Source of the DNA: Cololabis saira | Lineage: Eukaryota > Chordata > Actinopteri > Beloniformes > Belonidae | Assembly: GCF_033807715.1 (NCBI RefSeq) | Contig: NC_084597.1 | Span: 11,162,843-11,226,842, forward strand | Direction of reading: 5' to 3' | DNA length: 64,000 nucleotides | Shown: piece after piece, positions 38,009 to 48,679 of the stretch | How positions within the stretch are numbered: the stretch's first letter is position 1 | Layout of the letters: each line of letters starts with the position of its first letter | Program-made: the position numbers and the translations under genes | The notes under the pieces: generated by a model | Seen by the model: the letters and a program-made list of their open reading frames with translations, nothing else | What the model was told of the DNA's origin: nothing | The model's database searches: none

Positions 38009-38163
38009 GATATGACGTCCAATCAGCATCGACCCCCAATGGAGTGCTTTACATCACAGGGGCGCCGCGGTACAACCATACAGGCCGCGTCGTCATCTAC
38101 CGCCTGAATGAGGAGAATGAGGAGAACGAGATCGTCGTCTCACAGATACTGAAAGGAGAACAG
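38009..38163 (+). CDS. itga1: itga1 exon 12: beta-propeller, FG-GAP blade
   Basis: The exon reads YDVQSASTPNGVLYITGAPR, YNHTGRVVIYRLNEENEENE and IVVSQILKGEQ. LYITGAPRYNHTGRVVIYR is an FG-GAP blade with sequon NHT. The acidic NEENEENE insert lengthens the loop compared with mammalian alpha-1. The exon begins only 30 bp after the end of a MITE, so the branch-point region lies at or inside the element border. Confidence 0.95.
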
Positions 38164-38640
38164 GTCGGTGTTGGCTTGGATTCTTGTCTGGATTCCTTTC
38201 TTCAGCCAAAAAGGATACCAGATCATAGTTTGATCCATCGCAGTGTCTTCTGTTGTATCTACAATTGACCTTAAAATGACATCAGATTAACTGATAGTGC
38301 CAAACGCAGCACAGAGCAAATGGATAATGATGCTCAACATACCGCTAAAAAGGATAAAAATACCGCACGTTTTTTCTTGCTTTAACATATATAAACAGGG
38401 CTTCACATAATTATTTTGGTCTGGTGCTCAGAGGAGCCCCTGGATATGTGACTTGGGGCTCCAAAAACGCGGTGACCCGTCTCGCCGGATCGATAAAAGA
38501 GGGATGCAGGAATAAGTTATAGGCAAAACAATATTTATTCACTTATAAAGATGAATTAACAAATTATGGTGCGTGTTAGTCTGTAGAGTCAGTATAAAAG
38601 TTACAGTTTTTATCGGCCAGATTGGGATGCTCATGGCATA
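38164..38640. other. itga1 intron 12, first part
   Basis: Unremarkable intronic sequence. Confidence 0.45.
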
Positions 38641-39045
38641 TTTTGCACCTAGAAATAGAAATAAAGGACGCCCCGATTTCAGCAGCGCAGGAGCCAAAAA
38701 AAAGCCCCAAAACTTCTAAACTGCATAAAAATGTGTTTATTTCATATGAAAAAACGTGTTCTTTAATAGCATTGAACTTGCATGACTGTACAGACAGCCA
38801 ACCATATAGCAGCTGAAATATCCTCCTATGCTACGTATGTCCACATCAGCCAAGGTGTAGAATATTGCTTCAGGTGAAGAATATGGTGTAAAAGTTAACT
38901 TATTTCAATAATTCAACTAGAATATGGTGTAAAAGTTAATTTATTTCAATAATTCAACTAGAATATGGTGTAAAAGTTAATTTATTTCAATAATTCAACT
39001 AGAATATGGTGTAAAAGTTAATCTATTTCAATAATTCAACTTAAA
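38641..39045 (-). mobile_element. partial hAT element with 41-bp minisatellite (copy 4)
   Basis: The internal sequence (tagaaataaaggacg, then four 41-bp units) matches copies 1-3 but both termini are missing. It is a fragment or deletion derivative. Confidence 0.75.
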
Positions 39046-39651
39046 AGGTGAAACTAATATATTACCTAGTCTTATTAAATGCAAAGCAAGATATGTTGAA
39101 CCTTTATTTGTTATAATTTTGATGATGGAATTGTTTATTGATTTCATAAAATATTCTCTAGTTTATTTTTTATTTGGGGTTTTCATAAACTTTGACAGCC
39201 AATCAGCACAGAGCCTCATTATCTTAGCCCCGCCCACTCAGAATCCTGCATAGATAATGAGGTTAGAGAATGGGATGATAAAGACATGGCTCAGAGTCTG
39301 AATTTCTAATTTATTTAGCAAAAACAATCAAAAGCTTGTTTTTAAGACATTCAAGGCCTGTTTAAATTAGGTATTAGATGCCATAATAGGTCTCCTTAAA
39401 GACAAAACCAAAGCCTGAAAATGGACGTGTTTGGCTGAAAATGAGTGTAATTTGGAAAATGGCACATTGGATTTTTATGAAACCTTCTGTAACAAAGCAG
39501 AAAGTCTTCACTTTGATCACATCTTTTTTTGTTGTTGTTTTAGATACCATTACAGTGGTGTTTAAAGTAAAAATGACACATCTTTGACAGGAACTGGATG
39601 CACCATTTCATTTAAGGTCGACAGTCCTTCATTTCCTCCTCTTCTTTGCAG
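39046..39651. other. itga1 intron 12, last part
   Basis: Unremarkable intronic sequence leading to the exon 13 acceptor cttctttgcag. Confidence 0.45.
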
Positions 39652-39795
39652 ATCGGTTCCTACTTTGGAAGTGTCCTGCAGACTATCGACATTAATGATG
39701 ACTCCTATACAGACCTACTTTTAGTGGGAGCGCCAATGTACATGGGCTCAGAAAGAGGCGAGCAGGGACAAGTATACGTCTATAAACTGAGTCAG
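39652..39795 (+). CDS. itga1: itga1 exon 13: beta-propeller blade with first Ca2+ loop
   Basis: The exon reads IGSYFGSVLQTIDINDDSYT, DLLLVGAPMYMGSERGEQGQ and VYVYKLSQ. The loop DINDDSYTD is a DxDxDxxxD-type calcium site in the FG-GAP consensus (IGSYFG ... LLVGAP). The exon is in phase 0 at both ends (48 codons). The donor is gtatcc, weaker than its neighbours. Confidence 0.96.
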
Positions 39796-39928
39796 GTATC
39801 CAACACTTTTTTCTTTTTTTGTCAGATTGCTGAAGACATTTCTTGTAAAATTGAGAAAAAGAAAAGAAAAATGAAGTGATGGCTTAACCTGTCTTCATGC
39901 TCTTTGTTGTCCTTCTCTTTTTCACCAG

Positions 39929-40180
39929 GCGGGCCTGTTTGAGCACCAGTTCACCTTAAAGCCTAAGAACCAGTCCTGCTGCGCCCCGTACTCAGCCAGC
40001 TGCACCAACAAAAATGAACCGTGTGGCGCCCGGTTCGGTACAGCCATAGCAGCGGTGACGGATCTCAACCTGGACGGGTTCAACGATGTGGCGATTGGTG
40101 CACCGTTTGAGAATGACCACAGAGGCGCCGTCTACATCTATCACGGAGACAAGACTTCACTAAAGGAGGAGTTTGTCCAG
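39929..40180 (+). CDS. itga1: itga1 exon 14: beta-propeller blade with second Ca2+ loop
   Basis: This is the longest exon in the window (84 codons). It reads [20 protein letters not shown], a cysteine-rich loop (SCC, SCT, PCGAR), then [40 protein letters not shown] and [18 protein letters not shown] is a canonical calcium loop, and GAVYIYHG closes the blade. The intron before it is only 133 bp. Confidence 0.96.
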
Positions 40181-40714
40181 GTCAGAACCATGAACTGCGA
40201 AGAAGATCTTAAGTTTTTGGAGAATTTTATTTGGAAATTAAGGCCCAACATATGACAAGCACCAACATGCCCTTTTCTGCTGTCCTAACTGAGGTTTATA
40301 GCTCTTATTCATGGTTCCTTGTCAGTACTTTGAGGTTTGAGAGTTATGTGGACTGTGGAGCTCCCCAAACGACACATGAATAAAGATAATAAAAAACAAA
40401 AAAATCCCCTTTTCTATGGTTGCAGGCTTGATAAAAACAGAGCTCCAGTGCCGGTTCATTCCTCTATAATTTGTAAATCTTTAAGAGACTAACGTTAATG
40501 TTTAAACAATCTTTTTTTTCTGTGTTGTGTTCACATTCATCAACGACCGTTCAGACCAAACACAGTTCCTACTACAAAGATACAACCCTATAAAAAAAGT
40601 CCAAATACAATCACTTCCTGCCATGCTGACACAAGAAAAGTGGATATTGCCTCAAATATGAAAGAACTATATCTATGGCATATATGGTACAAAAATAATG
40701 TAGATTCTTCAGGC
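40181..40714. other. itga1 intron 14, first part
   Basis: Intronic sequence with no recognised boundary. Confidence 0.45.
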
Positions 40715-41235
40715 CTGGAGATTTAGCAGATGACACCACCCACGACTCTCTATATCAAACCATTCAAAAGTTATGGCAGAAAGTAGGAACTATCAGATAT
40801 CGACCAATCAGATGAAGGGGCGGGGCTAATTAGCAGCAATTATGTTCAAGGACTCAAAACCGAGTCTGATGACACCACCCCCGAGTCTTTATGTCAAACC
40901 ATTCAAAAGTTATAGCAGAAAATATGGACTATCATATATCGACCAATCAGAAGAAGGGGCGGAGCTAGGTCAGGCCAATGAAGGGCAAGTACTCAATACA
41001 GAGTCCGATGACACCACCCACATGTCTTTATCACAACCCGTTCAAAAGTTATGACAGAAAGTAGGAACTATCAGATATCAACCAATCAGATGAAGGGGTG
41101 GGGCTAATTTGCACCAATTATGGTCAAGGACTCAAAACCGAGTCAGATGACACCACCCATGACTCTTTATATCAAACCATTCAAAAGTTATGGCAGAAAG
41201 TAGGAACTATCAAATATGGACCAATCAGATGAAGG
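40715..41235. repeat. 139-bp tandem repeat, about four copies
   Basis: gatgacaccaccc recurs at 40729, 40868, 41007 and 41146, an exact 139-bp spacing. Each unit also carries accaatcaga and ttcaaaagttatgg. Copies differ by scattered substitutions. Confidence 0.92.
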
Positions 41236-41873
41236 GAGGGGGGGCGCGCTTTTTGGCATCTATCGTCGCCACGGTAACACTTTTGACTGAGAAAAGTAAT
41301 GCGTGTTGTCGCAGGATCGAGACGCACATTTTGATGTATAACACACCTGGGTGCATGTTACGGTTCGGGCCGCATTAACTGCCGAAGGAATGGCATACAT
41401 TTAGCCAAAATGACACAATTTATTCAAAATGGCCGACTTCCTGTTCGGTTTCGGCCATGGCGCCAAGAGACTTTTCTTTAAGTTGTGACATCATACAGGT
41501 GTGTACCGATTTTCGTGCATGTACGTCAAACCGTATTGTGGGGCTTGAGGCACAAACTTTTCTAGGGGGCGCTGTTGAGCCATTTTGCCACGCCCATTAA
41601 TGCAAACTATTAAATATCACATTTTTCGCCAGGCCTGGCTTGCTTGCAAAATTTGGTTATTTTTGGGGCACGTTTAGGGGGGCAAAAAGACCCTCATTTC
41701 GCCGGAAGAAAAACGAGGATTAAAAACAAAAACAAAAACTCCTACAGATACAATAGGGCCTTCGCACTGTAAATGCTCGGGCCCTAATAAAGCAATGTTC
41801 TATGTTCTGCAAGATGTCTGGTCTGGTCACTTTTAAATTTGAGTCATAGCCCAGATGTAATCCCAACGTGCTT
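41236..41873. repeat. unclassified dispersed repeat next to the 139-bp array
   Basis: The stretch to about 41790 ends in cgctcgggccctaataaa-like sequence (gctcgggccctaataaagca), which looks like a dispersed fish repeat that continues from the array. No termini were found and the class is unknown. Confidence 0.4.
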
Positions 41874-42002
41874 GGCCCGGTTTCCCAGATCAGTCAAGTA
41901 GTTCTTAACAGCGAAAGACTTCTTTCACAGGCTCCTTAAGAAGGTTTGAAAGAAGTCTTTCGCTGTTAAGAACTACTTAACTGATCTGGGAAACCGGGCC
42001 AA
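41872..42002. mobile_element. 131-bp hairpin MITE with TTGGCCCGG ends
   Basis: ttggcccggtttcccagatc pairs with gatctgggaaaccgggccaa, and the arms continue through gttcttaacagcgaaagact to a short loop, giving a nearly perfect stem of about 55 bp. Confidence 0.85.
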
Positions 42003-42170
42003 TGTCTGTAGTTTGATCATCTTACCTAAGCACCTTGCAGTTTTGTTCAGAAGATGATGCATCATATGTTGAGGAGGGGGAAAAATGTCTCATAACACAA
42101 TGAAGGAAGAGGAAAAGAGTTTTAATGACCTCTTTAAAGTGTTTTGCTTTGTTCTCTGGTGTCTCCACAG

Positions 42171-42301
42171 CACATCCCTGCAGGAGGTGATGGGAAAAAG
42201 GTGAAATTCTTTGGTCAGTCCATACATGGAATCATGGATCTAAACGGAGATGGGATCACAGATGTCACTATAGGGGGCCTGGGCGGGGCTTCATTGTTCT
42301 G
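42171..42301 (+). CDS. itga1: itga1 exon 15: last propeller blade with third Ca2+ loop
   Basis: The exon reads HIPAGGDGKKVKFFGQSIHG, IMDLNGDGITDVTIGGLGGA and SLFW. DLNGDGITD is the third calcium loop, and FFGQSIHG plus VTIGGLGGA complete the blade. The final tryptophan codon is split 2+1 with exon 16, and the donor is gtgagc. Confidence 0.96.
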
Positions 42302-42977
42302 GTGAGCGATGACCCACCCTCGCATGTAAACATTCACTCCTTATACTACACATTCCACCTCAAACAGTGCCTAACAGCAGCGCTCGAACCCTGGAGACAT
42401 CATCTGACACGTCCGCTTTCTACTGTCTTCATTGGGTTTAGACAGCTGTGCATGTCCTACCGGGTCCGTAGGCTGGAGACCAACAACTTCCTAATCGTCT
42501 CTCTGTTAAAACCCCCGCCCACGTACAGTACGTCCCTGTTGGACGCCAGCACGCAGCCTTCAGCCCAATAAGTTTTGAAACATCAGCTCACAGGAAAATT
42601 GAACTTCCCAAGCAGATCTTCTCCCACAGCCTCCACTGGCAGGAACTCAACAAAGCTGTGTGAAAACTCAATCTCCCATGTGGCTCAGTGTTTAAATAGG
42701 ATTTGGCAGCAGGCGGCTGCTCTTCCTGGCCTGCTGGCTGTTGTTTTGAAAGCTTAGCATTAGGACGGAGAAAGTTGAAGCCAAGTATTTTGCTCCAGAC
42801 ACATGACATCCGTAACTTCCTTCCTTCAAGAAAATGACTCCACATACAAATGTTTCAGAAGTATTCATGAAGTAGCAGTATGACTTTGGACTGGCATTTG
42901 CACATGATGTAAAACTTGATCTACATTTTAGTTTAGTGCCAATGAAATGCTGGCTGACAACTGTAAGGAAACATGTA
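42302..42977. other. itga1 intron 15, first part
   Basis: Unremarkable intronic sequence; open frames here have no support. Confidence 0.45.
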
Positions 42978-44094
42978 CCGTATTTTCTGGACTATAAGCC
43001 GCTACTTTTTTCATAGGTTTTCAACCGTGCGGCTTATACAAAGGTGCGGCTATTCTGTGGATTTTTCTTCCACCACTCGGGGGCTCTAACCAGAATTAGA
43101 ATCAAAACTAAGACAAAATAAATGCAAAGAAAAATACGCTACTTCTTCTTTAGCAGATAGAAGTAGATTTCAAACAGATAAATAGATAAATAAATAGCGG
43201 TTATTTTTCTTTTGGTTCTGTCCTGTTTTAATCAGCAAAGTTGCTGCCGTGTTAAAAGACACTGTTAGGAAAGATCTATTTAGGTACAAACATGTACATC
43301 ATTTACAGTTCAAAATCATTCTGTACATGTAGTAAATATCTAATCTAACAACATCAATATAGATTTTTAGATTTAGATTTATTTTTAGATTTATTTAGAT
43401 TTATTTATTTGCACAGTTAAACATTACACAAATAAAATTACCAACTTTACAAATTAAAGTGCAGGAAGAGGCGAAAACTCAAAAGAGCTTATCAGGTGCC
43501 TCCACCTATAGTTAACATAAAATTTAATATCATACTTATAAAAACAAAATATACAAATGAGCAGTTAGAAATCTATAAATGATAGAAATTAAAGGAAAAT
43601 TACAAAGAATTTACACAAAAGAGAAATGATCGGATATATGAAAAACGATAGAGTACAATTTAATAATTAAGAAACAATCAAAAAATAAACGACTAAATAA
43701 CAAACCAAATGAACAAAAACAAAAAATAATTTCAAGGAGATTACACAAAACGATAAAATGTGTCGGTACATCCATTACTTATGCCGGAGCAGTTCCATTT
43801 ACAAAACAAAAATTAAGTGGTGTTTCAGACATCCTTTAAAACCTATAAAGTTAGATTTAAAATATCTAATCTAACAACAGAAATATCTAATCTAACAACA
43901 GAAATATCTAATCTAACAACAGAAATATCTGATCTAACAACAAATATCTGCAGTTAAATATCTTTTTTTTTTTAAATAGAGCGGATGCGGCTTATTTACA
44001 GGTGCGGCTTGTATATCTTTTTTTTAATTATTTTTAAAAAAATAGAACGGATGCGGCTTATATGCAGGTGCAGCTTATAGTCCAGAAAATATGG
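42978..44094 (+). mobile_element. TA-flanked MITE, CCGTATTTTCTGGACTATAA family (copy 3), with insert
   Basis: The TA-flanked inverted ends match copies 1 and 2. An unrelated stretch of about 490 bp (about 43366-43860, starting in agattta repeats) interrupts it and is followed by a short tandem atctaatctaacaacagaaat. It ends 52 bp before exon 16. Confidence 0.8.
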
Positions 44095-44146
44095 TAAACT
44101 ATGTCTATGTGCTACCTTTTCTACAAATGTGTTTCCTTCATGACAG

Positions 44147-44322
44147 GTCCAGAGATGTTGCAGAGCTGCATGCAAACATGTCTTTCAACCCTGTTAAAAT
44201 CAACCTGCAGCAGTCCCAACACCAGTGTGAACATGGGGGGCGCAAGTCTGCGTGTGTGGTGACCAAAGTGTGTTTCCGGTACCACATCAAATCTGACACG
44301 AAGGATTTAAACGCTATCGCAG
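44147..44322 (+). CDS. itga1: itga1 exon 16: thigh domain start
   Basis: The exon reads SRDVAELHANMSFNPVKINL, QQSQHQCEHGGRKSACVVTK and VCFRYHIKSDTKDLNAIA. SRDVA continues the alpha-1 motif from exon 15, and C-X-VCF is the conserved thigh disulfide area. Its acceptor lies 52 bp beyond a TA-flanked MITE. The following intron is short (102 bp). Confidence 0.94.
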
Positions 44323-44424
44323 GTGACTCAGTCAGGACTTCACCCTGCCAGTGGACCGGCTCTGTTTTGATTTCTTTTTAATCTTGTTTTTTTCTTCTTT
44401 TTGTTTTTTTTTACTTTTGTGCAG

Positions 44425-44579
44425 AAATTCGTTATACCTTGACTCTGGATGCTCTGCGTTCCAAAGCCAGGGCTGCGTTTATTGATGTGGGCACGGATAA
44501 AAGTGATCGTAAGATTACCAAGACCTTCAAAATCAAAGACAGACAGAGAAAATGCTTGAATGAGACCTTCATGATGTCG
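44425..44579 (+). CDS. itga1: itga1 exon 17: thigh domain; ends at a GC donor
   Basis: The exon reads EIRYTLTLDALRSKARAAFI, DVGTDKSDRKITKTFKIKDR and QRKCLNETFMMS. The end is set at tcg|gcaagt, a GC-AG intron. The joined protein FMMSARLDFRD then has the same length as the alpha-1 family (FYMLDKHDFQD). The nearby GT choices (at|gtcggc, 4 nt inside; a|gtactc, 4 nt after) both break the frame with exon 18. Confidence 0.88.
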
Positions 44580-45259
44580 GCAAGTACTCTTTTACTCTAC
44601 TCTTTACAGTGTGGTTTCAGTCAGGGTTTTATTACCTGCACAAAGTTAGTCCAAGACCTAATTTTCAATCCTGTATCCCCAGAGACCTTCTATTAAATAT
44701 CTATCCTGCTAGTTTTTTTCTTTGCTTATGGGATATGGTAAATGTTGTTAGTCAGAAAGGAAACAGGACAAAGGGAAGACTTTGGTTGTAACATGAAACA
44801 GACCCGTCCCGATCAAAGGCTGCAGAGTTCAGCCCCCGTGCTCCTCAGAGCAATAAATTATCTGGAAACACGTGGAGAGACACGGAGAGAATGTGAATAA
44901 GCAAAGAAAGTGAATCAGGGAGTGAAGTGGGTGTTTCATGTTAAAGACAAAGTGACATTCCATGTTAAGACAATTTGCAAGTACTCCAATAACCATATTA
45001 TATTATTCACCACAGCTGGAGGCTCCGATTCTTACCATCGTACCACCAACTGTAGACCTTATAAGCGTCCGGTAGTTGTTTTCTCTGCAGGCCTGTGCAG
45101 ATATGGATTAGCTGCTCTCGGGCAAGAGAAAGAGGAACTAATCAGTGGAAACAGCTGCTGTTGTTGAGGTTGCTGAGCATAAATACTTTCTCTGTTACAG
45201 TGTGCCAATCTGGGCAGAAAAAGGTCCACATATTCCCAGACACGGGTTCCTCTAGGGTC
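44580..45259. other. itga1 intron 17, first part
   Basis: Starts with the GC donor gcaagt. The rest is unremarkable intronic sequence. Confidence 0.5.
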
Positions 45260-45544
45260 TAGGTCTGACGCAGTTGTATTGAACAACAGACACGCGCATC
45301 ATTGCACATATATTTATTGATATGCACAGACTAGTACACATTTAGGTCTGTAATGGAACGTGATTGTTGATATTTATAAGGGAAAAAAGGAAAAAAAAAA
45401 CGAAAAAAAAAATGTATTTAGCCTATTTATTTATTTTTTTCAATTTTTTTTTTTTTTTTTCAAAAACGGCCCATAGCGCGAGGCCCCTTGGGGGGCGAGG
45501 CCCTGTGCGGTCGCACGGTTCGCACACCCCTTGCGGCGGCCCTG
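45260..45544 (-). mobile_element. truncated hAT element (ZMYM-type family, copy 4)
   Basis: The right end (gcacaccccttgcggcggccctg) and about 280 bp match copies 1-3, but the coding fragment and the opposite terminus are missing, so it is truncated. No duplication could be assigned. Confidence 0.75.
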
Positions 45545-45965
45545 TCATAACCTAACATAACCTAACATCGGAAGAAGGAAGCTGTAATTTCCGCAAAACC
45601 TGCAAACTCCCGTCAGGAAGGTCTAAGTTCATCAGAAGGTTCAAGCCCGGAGCTTTAACTTCGGGCTCTGGGATGGCAGTTGTAACCTCTGAACTACAGT
45701 TTGTTACCTCTATCTTCCCTGAATCCCAGATGGAACAGACCAAGACCTGAAAAGGTCTGATAGCAGCTATAAGACTCAAAAGGGATCAATAAATGTGAGA
45801 TAAATGTGTCTACTACTCTATAACTCAGCGAATGGGGTTTTAGTCTGAGGTTTTCTTGTGGCTTTCATGTCTTTAGACCGTCCATTGCCTTGTTCCTGAT
45901 GTGTCATCTTCTCTCAGACCAACAGCAGTGATTACCGTGTTTAGAGGGAAAAAGAGTAGTTTTAA
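45545..45965. other. itga1 intron 17, spacer
   Basis: Unremarkable intronic sequence; a short cataacctaa repeat follows the truncated element. Confidence 0.4.
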
Positions 45966-46853
45966 AGGGAAAGTTCCGTTTTTTACAACCTGGACCTTAT
46001 TTCTGGCATTTTTCATGGTCGTATACTCACCCAGAAAGGTTTGGTGTCATTTGGAGTCCTTCGGAAAATATTAGGAGTTTTGTGCGAGCCGCTTCTCCAT
46101 ATAACGGTAGCGAATGGGGGCACAATGGGACACAGACGATGCAGCGTCTAAATAACACATGATTGCCGCGAAACTCGTTCATTTCTTTTATGAATCACTA
46201 GATCTGCTTCTGCGCGTCTTCCAGGACCTGTTGTCTACATCCGGGGCTGTGTGTGTAACAAATAAATCAGTTTGTAAACAAGACCTCTGAACTCATGACG
46301 TCATCTCTGTGCGCGCATCCCAGACACAGCTCTGTGTACAGCTGAAGTTCGCTACTGTTAGTTTACTGTTAGTTATTTGAAACATGTCTGAATATTTGTC
46401 AAATTCTGAAGTTGTGGACGACGACTTTGAATATGATGGACGTCCTTACCGTTTTGAGCCAGAGTATACGTTAGCAAAGTCTAGCTGTACCTGTCTGGGA
46501 CGCGCACACAGAGATGACGTCATGAGTTCAGAGGTCTTGTTTACAAACTGATTTCCTTGTTACACACACAGCCCCGGATGTAGACAACAGGTCCTGGAAG
46601 ATGCACAGAAGCAGATCTAGTGATTCATAAAAGAAATGAACTGAGTTTCGCGGCAATCATGTGTTATTTAGACGCTGCATCGTCTGTGTCCCGTTGTGCC
46701 CCCATTCGCTACCGTTATATGGAGAAGCGGCTCGCACAAAACTCCTAATATCTTCCGAAGGACTCCAAATGACACCAAACTTTTCTGGGTGAGTATACGA
46801 CCATAAAAAATGCCAGAAATAAGGTCCAGGTTCTAAAAAACGGAACTTTCCCT
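45966..46853 (+). mobile_element. Kolobok-like fold-back element with P2X7-like coding fragment
   Basis: TTAA at 45962-45965 and 46854-46857 flanks agggaaagttccg and cggaactttccct. Arms of about 350 bp pair nearly perfectly. The loop (about 46330-46500) is unique sequence with a short frame starting MSEYLSNSEVVDDDFEYDGR and PYRFEPEYT. TTAA targets fit Kolobok. Confidence 0.85.
46384..46500 (+). pseudogene. P2X7-like domain N-terminal fragment inside the element
   Basis: About 39 codons from an ATG: an acidic stretch (VVDDDFEYDG) then RPYRFEPEYT, which resembles the start of the P2X7-like C-terminal (zinc-binding) domain found in fish Kolobok-related proteins. The rest of the domain (cysteine/tryptophan part) is absent because the right arm follows directly. 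The family call is from memory and tentative. Confidence 0.5.
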
Positions 46854-47016
46854 TTAATGCATTTTACTGCAACTGGCTCATTGCAGGCATCCACACTTCA
46901 TGGCAGGTTATAGAGTTATGTTTAAAGTAACAGGTAAAGTCTGAAATCATCAAGCTAAATTTGAGCCCTTAAAGATTAAAGACTCAACTGCCTGTTTCAT
47001 GAACATTCAGTACAAG

Positions 47017-47767
47017 CAGTACTGGAGTTGAGGGGGGATGAGGGGATGACATCCCCCCTGAAATAAAAACGGTCAAAATCATCCCCCCTGTAAAACTGCC
47101 ATCCCTCCTTTCCATCCCTGATGTCATTTCATCAACGAATGTGGTTTTACTGCTATTTCAACATTTAGAGTCATCACCAGAAAAATAACACCAGAAAAAT
47201 AACTAATTTGACAATTTTCACCTGTTTCAAGTACATTTTCACTTGAAATAAGTAGAAAAATCTGCCACTGGGACAAAATTTATCTTCTCATTACAAGCAA
47301 AAAAATCTTGTTCCACTGGCAGATTTTTCTACTTATTTTAAGTGAAAATCTACTTGAAACAGGTGAAAATTGTTGTTTTTTCCAGTGATGAGTCCTGTTT
47401 TAAGTGTAATGAGATTTTTTTACTAAAATGAGACATTTTAACTAGAAATAAGACAAATATTCTTGTTAATATTTTGAGTTTTTGCAGTGATCCATTTTAC
47501 TTACTTACAGAGTCATATTGATAAGTTCAGAAAAGTGTTTTTTATTGTTGTGTTTTGATGTATTTGATGTAAGCCCAGTGGATATTTAAAGCTTACAGAA
47601 GGCTGCATTTAACTGCTGCTATGTCATTCCTGCAGTATTTCTGCAGGTGTTTTGGTCACTGCTATTATTTGTAATATATTATATTATTTGTAATCAGCAC
47701 AAATTATCTGTCCCCATATGATCAAATCCACCATCCCCCCTGATTTTTTTTTACAACTCGAGTACTG
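47017..47767 (+). mobile_element. hAT MITE, CAGTACT family (copy C)
   Basis: AGTACAAG (47009-47016, 47768-47775) flanks cagtactggag and ctcgagtactg. Gross structure is the same as copies A and D, including the internal hairpin. Confidence 0.92.
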
Positions 47768-48679
47768 AGTACAAGCCAAGGGAAACATGGGTGTCTCCAC
47801 CTCATTATGCATTAACAGTAAACTATTTATAAGTTGACATGGCAAACTCTTGAATCCTTCATTTAGGCTGGTGGTTTGGTGTCTTTTTAGGTGTTTGCCG
47901 TAAATCCAGGGCGGGTTTTGGTTACTTGTGATTCCCAGTGGAGAAACCCCTCCAACTGTGGTCATAGTCTCACTTTTCCTTTGGAAAACAGAAAATGATG
48001 GATGTTTATTTGGCTGTCAGTGGGATGTAGTTGATATACAATCTGAAATAACTGTTAGAGACTTTCCCTGTGGTGGCACCAGACGATTAGGCTTTCACTC
48101 AATCCACTTCTTCACAATCTTTCTTTCTTTTTTTTCTCCGCCATCCACAACAAAATTGCAGGGTGGGGCATTAAATCCATTTTACCAATCCAATAGCAGC
48201 CAAAATCAATGCCCCACCCTACATTAATGTGATTTATTAGCAATAATGAGACCAATTTGACTTATGGTGAAATAAAGAGTTATTGCATTGTTGATTCATT
48301 TTCCCACCAGTTAGCCCTCCCACGGCTTCTGCCCCTCTGCCCCTCCGGTAGCTGGATGCCCCCCCGCTGTCTTAGCCAGTAAATACATCAGCTCAACATC
48401 TGCTAACAAGACTCATAAATGTGTGGAGATGTCCATGGTTCCCAGAGGATGATTCCTACTGACTCCTGATTATTTGCCCTCCGGTCTGCCACCAGGTTGA
48501 TGTTTTTATTTAGAGTAAACTGTCGAATGATTCACCTATGAAGTTTTTTATATGAGCCGAGTTGAAACATCGCACTAACACAGGCCAAGGCCACTGTGTT
48601 GCTCTCAAAACACCCTTAAATCACCATGTCATGGATACTAACAAGACGTCTGAAACATTCAGCTGGGACTTCTCATCTA
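47768..48679. other. itga1 intron 17, spacer
   Basis: Unremarkable intronic sequence with a small inverted repeat (tgcagggtggggcatt and aatgccccaccctac near 48158-48223). Confidence 0.45.
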
